Assembly (NCBI GenBank): GCA_015486505.1
Contig: WFRP01000193.1
Span: 1-38,521 of the forward strand
Length of the DNA: 38,521 bases
Source: Pseudomonadota bacterium
GTDB taxonomy: Bacteria; Desulfobacterota; Anaeroferrophillalia; Anaeroferrophillales; Tharpellaceae
Direction of reading: 5' to 3'
In this document: positions 33,095 to 38,521 of the stretch, in pieces
How the letters are laid out: every line of letters starts with the position of its first letter
Numbering within the stretch: position 1 is the first letter of the stretch
The notes under the pieces: model-generated
What the model was told of the DNA's origin: nothing
Database searches by the model: none
The model's input: only the letters and a program-made list of their open reading frames with translations
Translations under genes and position numbers: made by a program

Positions 33095-34942
33095 ATGTCG
33101 GAAGCAAGGTCAGATATACCGGCTCCTCTGGCGGAAAAGCTGGAAGCATTGCCGGATCAGCCCGGGGTCTATCAGTTTCTCGATAGTAATGGCCGGATTC
33201 TTTATGTCGGGAAAGCGATTTCGCTCTCCAAACGGGTACGTTCCTATTTTTCCGGGAAACCGGATCGGGCCAAGACGGCGCTGCTGATAAAAAAAATCGC
33301 TGATCTGGAAATTATTTTGACCGCCGGCGAGGTTGAAGCCCTGCTTTTGGAGAATAACCTTATTAAAGAGCGGCGCCCGCCTTTTAATATTGACCTTAAA
33401 GATGATAAAAATTATCCCTATGTGCGCCTTGATCGGCAACAGAAATTTCCCCGTTTTGAGGTGGTGCGCCGCCGTAAGGCCGATGGTGCCCGCTATTTCG
33501 GTCCCTATCCGGCCGTCGGCGCCCTGCGCAAAACCTTAGCTCTGCTCAATAAGCATTTTCTCCTGCGGCGTTGTCGGGGTGAGCGTTTCGCCAATCGGGT
33601 GCGTCCTTGTTTGAATTATCAGATGCGGCTTTGTTCCGGGCCCTGTTGTAACCAGGTGTCGCCGGCGGAGTATCGCCGCCGGATCGTATCGGCGGCTTTG
33701 ATTCTCGGCGGCCGCGGAGAGCCGGTTTTGCGGAGTTTGAAACGTGAAATGGCCAAAGCCGCGGCCGCGTTGGATTTTGAACGGGCCGCCGGGCTGCGGG
33801 ACGCGGTCGCTGATCTTGAACTGGTGCTGGAAAATCAGGCGATTGATGCCGGTCGGGACGAAGATGTTGATGTTGTCGGCTGCGCTTTCGCTGCGGACGG
33901 CACCGGGGCCCTCTATCTTTTAACTATCCGGCGCGGAAATGTAATCGGCGGGCGTCCTTTTTTGTCGGCTGATTACGGGGGTGATTCCGAAGATTTGGCC
34001 GGGGCTTTTTTGCAGCGCCATTATGGCGAAGCTGGAGTCGGTGAGACGCCGCCGCCGCTGATTATAGTCTCCTCTCTGGGGGAGGGGGGGGCGGCTTTGA
34101 TTGACTGGCTCGAAAATCTGAGTGGTCGGCGGGTGCGTTTGCAGGTGCCTGAGCGTGGTCGGCGCCTGCAGCTTCTGCGGCTGGCGGAAAAAAATGCCTT
34201 TGAGTTTCTGCAGCGCCGGAAATCGTGGGCTGATTTTCCGGAATCGGCGCTGACAGAGCTTGCTCGGCTCTGTCATTTAAAGCAGGCTCCGGCAGTAATT
34301 GAAGGGGTTGATATCTCAAATCTGCAGGACGAAAATGTGGTTGCTTCCCTGGTCTGCTTTCGTGATGGTAAGGCGAGTAAAAGTGAATACCGCCGCTATC
34401 GTCTCGATAATGCCCCGCCGGATGATTTTGCCCGGATGGCGCTGGTTATCCGGCGGCGTTTTTGTGGCGCTGCCGGTCGGCCGCTGCCGGATCTTATGCT
34501 GCTTGACGGGGGGCGGCCGCAGCTGGCCGCGGTCAGCCGGGTTTTGTTGGAGTTGGGTGTTTCCGTGCCGCTTCTGGCGATAGCCAAAGGCCGCGATGAA
34601 CGCGGCGCCAAAAAAAACGCGATTCCGGATATTTTTTTTCAGCCGGGGCGCAAGGAGACGCTTAATCTGGGGCCGCGCGCGCCGGCGTATCGTCTGCTGC
34701 AGCAGGTGCGTGATGAAGCGCATCGTTACGCGATTAGCTATCACCGGTTGCTGCGGCAGCAGGGGCGGGAAACCCTGCTGCTGGAGATTGACGGGGTTGG
34801 AAAAAAACGGGCGCGGCAGCTCTTGAAAATGTTCGGCAGTGTTGAAGCCCTCAACTCGCTTACGCCGGAAGAGATGGCGCAAAAAGCGGCAATTCCGCTG
34901 TCGGTTGCCCGTAATATAGCGGATTTCCTGCGCTGGGTGTGA
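33095..34942 (+). CDS. uvrC: Excinuclease ABC subunit C
   Basis: A 615-residue nucleotide-excision repair nuclease. Order of domains: GIY-YIG nuclease (QPGVYQFLDSNGRILYVGKA, about 22-41); a cysteine cluster CLNYQMRLCSGPC; a UVR motif that contacts UvrB (AALDFERAAGLRDAVADLE, about 228-246); an RNase H-like endonuclease domain (EGVDISNLQ); and a C-terminal helix-hairpin-helix pair (DGVGKKRARQLLKMFGS). With UvrAB it cuts on both sides of lesions. Length and order are normal. It overlaps no gene and follows rarA by 5 bases. Confidence 0.97.
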   Translation: MSEARSDIPAPLAEKLEALPDQPGVYQFLDSNGRILYVGKAISLSKRVRSYFSGKPDRAKTALLIKKIADLEIILTAGEVEALLLENNLIKERRPPFNIDLKDDKNYPYVRLDRQQKFPRFEVVRRRKADGARYFGPYPAVGALRKTLALLNKHFLLRRCRGERFANRVRPCLNYQMRLCSGPCCNQVSPAEYRRRIVSAALILGGRGEPVLRSLKREMAKAAAALDFERAAGLRDAVADLELVLENQAIDAGRDEDVDVVGCAFAADGTGALYLLTIRRGNVIGGRPFLSADYGGDSEDLAGAFLQRHYGEAGVGETPPPLIIVSSLGEGGAALIDWLENLSGRRVRLQVPERGRRLQLLRLAEKNAFEFLQRRKSWADFPESALTELARLCHLKQAPAVIEGVDISNLQDENVVASLVCFRDGKASKSEYRRYRLDNAPPDDFARMALVIRRRFCGAAGRPLPDLMLLDGGRPQLAAVSRVLLELGVSVPLLAIAKGRDERGAKKNAIPDIFFQPGRKETLNLGPRAPAYRLLQQVRDEAHRYAISYHRLLRQQGRETLLLEIDGVGKKRARQLLKMFGSVEALNSLTPEEMAQKAAIPLSVARNIADFLRWV

Positions 34943-35086
34943 GCTTGAGGATATTTCCTCAGCCGGGCTTGAATCGTTTTTCCGATTGTGTTTTTACTCA
35001 GCCTGTATTAGTAGTTAACCGTAATCCTGAACAAGAGATGTTTTACGATATGGCTTCCGTTTCGCAGGTTAAGGAGAATTGAATTT

Positions 35087-35944
35087 ATGGCAAGAAAGAT
35101 AATGTTGACCGGGGCCGGCAGTCAACTCGGTCGGACAATTTACGCGCTGTTGAAAATCCAGGATGATACCGAGGTTCTGGCGTTGCGGCGTGATGAACTT
35201 GATATCCTGGATGAGACTGCGGTCAGAGCGACGGTTGCGCGCTTAAAGCCCTCGGTTATCATAAACTGTGCCGGATTTAATGATGTGGTCGCGGCCGAAA
35301 ATCGGCTGGCGACCAGGCTTCCGGTTAATACCCGGGGGGTTTTTAATCTGGCTAAGGCGGCAAAAGAATTTCGGGCCTATCTCTGTACTTTCAGCAGTAA
35401 ATTTGTTTTTGACGGGAAAAAAGCGCAGCCCTATGGTGAAGATGATGATTACTGGCCGCTTAATCAGTATGGTTTATCAAAGCACGGCGGCGAAGAGATG
35501 GTCGGCAATCTTTTAGAAAATTTTCTGATTATCCGTAGTGACCTGCTTTATGGCGGCGGCAATGATTTTGTCAGCCGGATACAGCGGGAACTTGAAGCCG
35601 GAAACCCGGTTAAAGTGAGCGATGATTTTTTTGTCGCCCCGACTTATCTTGGTGATCTGGCCGCGGCGACGCTGGCTTTAGTCTATGAATGGGCGGTCGG
35701 AATTTATCATTATACAAATGATGCCGGGAACGGTATAAATTGTTATGAATTTGCCCGGGCGATTGCGGAGTTGTCGGATCTTGATGCCTCACTGCTGCGG
35801 GCGGTGCCGGTGCTGGAGACCGGCTGCGGCGCTCCTTTGTCGCTGCCGCCCCGGGCTATTTTGAGTGTTGAACGGTTCCGGGAGATGTTTCCCGCTCTGG
35901 TCCGTCCCTGGCGCGAGGCTCTGGCGGCTTATCTGCTACGCTGA
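35087..35944 (+). CDS. rfbD: dTDP-4-dehydrorhamnose reductase-like SDR
   Basis: A 285-residue protein of the RmlD/RfbD family. The glycine motif GAGSQLG is at 9-15 and the NCAGFNDVVAAE segment at 60-71. The YxxxK pair falls at Y128/K132, exactly as in characterised RmlD. However, the family TDYVFDG signature reads SKFVFDG, so the usual Thr104 is Ser104, Asp105 is Lys105 and Tyr106 is Phe106. It may still reduce dTDP-4-keto-rhamnose, or it may be an SDR acting on a related sugar nucleotide. AAGGAG precedes the ATG. It stands apart from rfbAB at the other end of the window. Confidence 0.75.
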   Translation: MARKIMLTGAGSQLGRTIYALLKIQDDTEVLALRRDELDILDETAVRATVARLKPSVIINCAGFNDVVAAENRLATRLPVNTRGVFNLAKAAKEFRAYLCTFSSKFVFDGKKAQPYGEDDDYWPLNQYGLSKHGGEEMVGNLLENFLIIRSDLLYGGGNDFVSRIQRELEAGNPVKVSDDFFVAPTYLGDLAAATLALVYEWAVGIYHYTNDAGNGINCYEFARAIAELSDLDASLLRAVPVLETGCGAPLSLPPRAILSVERFREMFPALVRPWREALAAYLLR

Positions 35945-35981
35945 ACGGCAGTTTTTTTTAAGGGTTGCCAGGGTTGCCACG

Positions 35982-36764
35982 TTAATAGATTTCCGGCCGG
36001 CGGTCATTGTAACAGGCGATGGTACTCCGGGTCTGCTTGATTTTGTTAAGGACAATGGTGGCGCTGAAAGCGCCCTGGCGCGGCGCCGCCGTCAGGGCGG
36101 GCTGGCCCCAGGGGTCGTAGATGGCGGAGCGGCCGGGGAAATGGTTTTCAATGCCCCGGCCGATACGGTTGCAGGCGGCGACATAACACTGGTTTTCGAT
36201 GGCCCGGGCTTTGAGCAGGGTTTGCCAGTGGTCGACACGGGGCTTGGGCCATTGGGCGCAGATTAACAGCAATTCGGCACCTTTAAGGGTCAGGCCGCGG
36301 CTAAGTTCGGGGAAGCGGAGGTCGTAACAGGTCAGCAGGCCGACCGGCAGGCCGTAGATATCTATGAGACAGAGCTTTCGGCCCGCGGTAAAATGCTTAT
36401 CTTCTTCCATAAGTGAGAAGAGATGGATTTTGCGATAGGCGGCTATCTGCCGGCCGCCGGGGTCGAGCAGGAAAAATGTGTTGTAGAAATGATGGTTGTC
36501 GGCCTCGACCAGGCTGCCGCCGATATAGCTGTTGTGCTGTTGCGCGGTCAGGGCCAGTTGCTCAAGAATGAACGGGGTGGTTTCGGCCAGTCGGGTAAAA
36601 TTTTTATAGTCATAACCGCTGCTCCAGAGCTCGGGAAGCAGGATAATATCCGGCGCGGCCGAGCTGGAATCAAGGAGTCTGTGAAAACGAGCCAGATTTT
36701 TTTCGGGTCGGCCTGAGACGACATTCATCTGGATTAAGCTTATAGTGATGCTTCGGCGCTGCAT
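35982..36764 (-). CDS. Nitrilase-superfamily carbon-nitrogen hydrolase (omega-amidase-like)
   Basis: A 260-residue cytoplasmic amidase. The catalytic triad is complete: E45 in LLPELW, K112 in YRKIHLF and C146 in TCYDLRFPEL. The last motif is typical of the Nit2/YafV-type branch, which hydrolyses small omega-amides such as alpha-ketoglutaramate. The precise substrate cannot be read from the sequence. It converges with the rfbD-like gene (37 bases between the two stops) and diverges from the GNAT gene. Confidence 0.88.
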   Translation of the reverse strand: MQRRSITISLIQMNVVSGRPEKNLARFHRLLDSSSAAPDIILLPELWSSGYDYKNFTRLAETTPFILEQLALTAQQHNSYIGGSLVEADNHHFYNTFFLLDPGGRQIAAYRKIHLFSLMEEDKHFTAGRKLCLIDIYGLPVGLLTCYDLRFPELSRGLTLKGAELLLICAQWPKPRVDHWQTLLKARAIENQCYVAACNRIGRGIENHFPGRSAIYDPWGQPALTAAPRQGAFSATIVLNKIKQTRSTIACYNDRRPEIY

Positions 36765-36953
36765 TGGTAAAATGGTTTTCCGTCGGGGATTGCAGTTAAA
36801 GTTTGTCGGTTTGGCCGGCCGGTAAAAAAATACGGCGCCATCAGCCTTGAATATTTATGATTTATAGTATACCATATAATAATGTATGGCAAGCGGGTTC
36901 CGGAAAAGATTTTCGGCCGGTTTCATTGATACTGAAATTAGGGAGGGGAGTTT

Positions 36954-37517
36954 ATGAAAATTAAGGTTTATCGCAAATTTGTGAATACCAGTAATCGTCA
37001 GCGTGTATTGCTGCGGCCGATGGCGGCTCAGGATAAGGAGGCTGTGATTGAGATGTTCTGTCGTAAGGCAACCGCTGAAGATGTTCGTTACCTGAAAGAT
37101 GATGTGCGGAGTGCTGAGCTGGTCGCCGGCTGGTTTGCGGATATTAATTATGATAAAGTGGTGCCGCTCCTGGCCTTTCATAATGACGCGCTGGTTGGTG
37201 ACGCGACTTTGCATCGGCGCCGGGGGGCGGAACGTCATATTGCCGAGTTGCGGATTTTCCTGACGAAAGAGTTCCGCGGGGTCGGTCTCGGGATGCAGTT
37301 GCTGGAGGAGTTGGTTGAAATCGGCCGCGAGATGGGGTTGCATATGCTGGTGGCGGAAATTGTTTCAGAGGAGCTTTCCGTAATTAAGGCGTTTCGGAAG
37401 TTGGGTTTTGTTCGTCACGCCGAGATTGACGACTATTTTATGGATGTCGATGGCGGCCTGCACGATGTTTCATTGATGGTACTACCGTTGTCGGCCCGGA
37501 AAGAGTATCTCTTTTAG
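36954..37517 (+). CDS. GNAT-family N-acetyltransferase
   Basis: A 187-residue protein of the GNAT fold. LRPMAAQDKEAVIEMF marks the first strand and helix. FRGVGLGMQLLEELVEIGRE near residues 105-124 is the acetyl-CoA pyrophosphate-binding motif A, and VIKAFRKLGFVRH is motif B. The substrate is unknown. A strong ribosome-binding sequence AGGGAGGGGAG lies 4 bases before the ATG. The 189-base upstream spacer is A+T-rich with a TATAAT (36875-36880) but no convincing -35 box. Confidence 0.88.
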   Translation: MKIKVYRKFVNTSNRQRVLLRPMAAQDKEAVIEMFCRKATAEDVRYLKDDVRSAELVAGWFADINYDKVVPLLAFHNDALVGDATLHRRRGAERHIAELRIFLTKEFRGVGLGMQLLEELVEIGREMGLHMLVAEIVSEELSVIKAFRKLGFVRHAEIDDYFMDVDGGLHDVSLMVLPLSARKEYLF

Positions 37518-37558
37518 TCTCACGTCGATTGTTTTCTTGGCGATAAACAATAAAGCGC

Positions 37559-37587
37559 TTGACAAAGACTTGAGAGCGGCGTATAAG
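37559..37587 (+). promoter_or_regulatory. rRNA promoter P1 (most upstream)
   Basis: TTGACA, a 17-base spacer and TATAAG, followed by a GCGC discriminator. A G+C-rich discriminator of this type is the usual mark of promoters under stringent control. Confidence 0.85.
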
Positions 37588-37693
37588 GCGCTTCCTTTCG
37601 CGGCCCGCTGATTGGCTTTGTCGGCAATGCGAAACGGGTTCTTTTGAAAAAGAGAAAGAAAATATAGCCTTTGTCAGGGCGGTGAAAAAGCGC

Positions 37694-37722
37694 TTGACAA
37701 AGATATCTGAGAAGCGTATAAA
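37694..37722 (+). promoter_or_regulatory. rRNA promoter P2
   Basis: TTGACA, a 17-base spacer and TATAAA, followed by GCGCC. The core CTTGACAAAGAT...AAGCGTATAA is shared with P3. Confidence 0.85.
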
Positions 37723-37825
37723 GCGCCTCCTTTAGTGAGCCGGTCAAAAACGGTTAGCGGCTTACGCTAAGTAAATGTTCTCTGAAAAAAATAAAATGGT
37801 TATGATTTTGCCGGGCTGAAAATGC

Positions 37826-37854
37826 TTGACAAAGATACTTAAGAAGCGTATAAG
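37826..37854 (+). promoter_or_regulatory. rRNA promoter P3
   Basis: TTGACA, a 17-base spacer and TATAAG, followed by GCGC. Nearly the same core as P2 and P1, spaced 132-135 bases apart, which suggests tandem duplication. Confidence 0.85.
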
Positions 37855-37936
37855 GCGCTCTCCTTCGGCTGACGGTTATCGCAGTTGCGGGTGGCACTTA
37901 ATCAGATTTATGCAATCTGAAGCTTGAAAAAAGTTC

Positions 37937-37965
37937 TTGACAAAAAGAATCAATCGGCATAAAAT
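37937..37965 (+). promoter_or_regulatory. rRNA promoter P4 (nearest to 16S)
   Basis: TTGACA, a 17-base spacer and TAAAAT, followed by GACC. Its core differs from P1-P3 and lacks the GCGC discriminator, so it could be regulated differently. Confidence 0.8.
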
Positions 37966-38013
37966 GACCGTCCGTTCTCAATGAGATTTTGGCATTGCTG
38001 ACGGTTAGAAATC

Positions 38014-38025
38014 GATCTTTGAAAA
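38014..38025 (+). promoter_or_regulatory. boxA-like antitermination site in the rRNA leader
   Basis: GATCTTTGAAAA, about 90 bases before the 16S rRNA. It resembles the boxA that recruits NusB/NusE in rRNA leaders. The match is to the general pattern only. Confidence 0.6.
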
Positions 38026-38113
38026 CTGAATAGGATTAATTGTACAGCTGTTTCGAGCAGAACAAACATGTAACAAACAAACGTGAAGTAAGCTTTGCGT
38101 TAATTTCTTGATT

Positions 38114-38521
<408 letters not shown>

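Noticed and set aside
37520..37747. A 75-codon minus-strand open frame in front of the rRNA gene
   Set aside because: It lies across promoters P1 and P2 and is explained by the repeated promoter core.

Overview
The window looks like chromosomal DNA of a respiratory, probably anaerobic, member of the Desulfobacterota (Deltaproteobacteria in the older sense). This rests on gene content: a CbcL-like nine-haem menaquinol oxidase, a complex I operon with a selenocysteine formate dehydrogenase in it, and the split F0 operon. The partial 16S rRNA at the right edge would settle the genus by a database search, which I could not run.

Layout. Bases 1-3664 (mostly minus strand): a MITE-like repeat cut by the window edge, an LpdD-like gene, rfbB, rfbA, a crotonase and, on the plus strand, tRNA-Asn with its own promoter and terminator. 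Bases 3700-4452: relics of a serine recombinase and of a toxin-antitoxin pair, probably the remains of an element beside the tRNA. Bases 4556-9679 (minus): a large MscS-family channel, a zinc-ribbon protein and the CbcL-like cytochrome. Bases 9930-11798 (minus): the F0 genes atpE, atpB, atpI-like and atpZ-like. Bases 11930-14264 (minus): hemL and a SHOCT-like membrane protein.

Bases 14529-30457 (plus): a 13-gene complex I operon, nuoABCD - flavoprotein - fdhA - nuoHIJKLMN, with a promoter and a terminator. NuoE and the FMN/NADH-binding half of NuoF are absent. In their place is a NuoF iron-sulfur domain fused to a GltD-like FAD/NAD(P)H oxidoreductase. NuoG is replaced by a complete molybdo/tungstopterin formate dehydrogenase whose active-site residue is an in-frame UGA (selenocysteine). 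NuoB also carries an in-frame UGA, exactly at the first of the two adjacent cysteines that bind the terminal cluster N2. Each UGA is followed by a hairpin that fits bacterial SECIS rules. I infer a formate- and/or NAD(P)H-fed, ion-pumping quinone reductase, possibly with a selenolate-ligated N2 cluster. It sits near the F0 genes and a CbcL-like quinol oxidase. This is the most interesting system in the window.

Bases 30471-34942: repeats, tRNA-Leu(GAG), an unknown gene, rarA and uvrC. Bases 35087-37517: an rfbD-like gene, a nitrilase-family amidase and a GNAT acetyltransferase. Bases 37559-38521: four tandem promoters, each with a 17-base spacer, a boxA-like site and the start of a 16S rRNA gene.

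Two families of short interspersed repeats run through the intergenic regions. One is a 239-bp MITE with 14-bp terminal inverted repeats and an exact 8-bp target duplication. The other (called R1 here) is a highly structured 130-165 bp unit, found singly and in tandem pairs. Both families interrupt the nuo operon.
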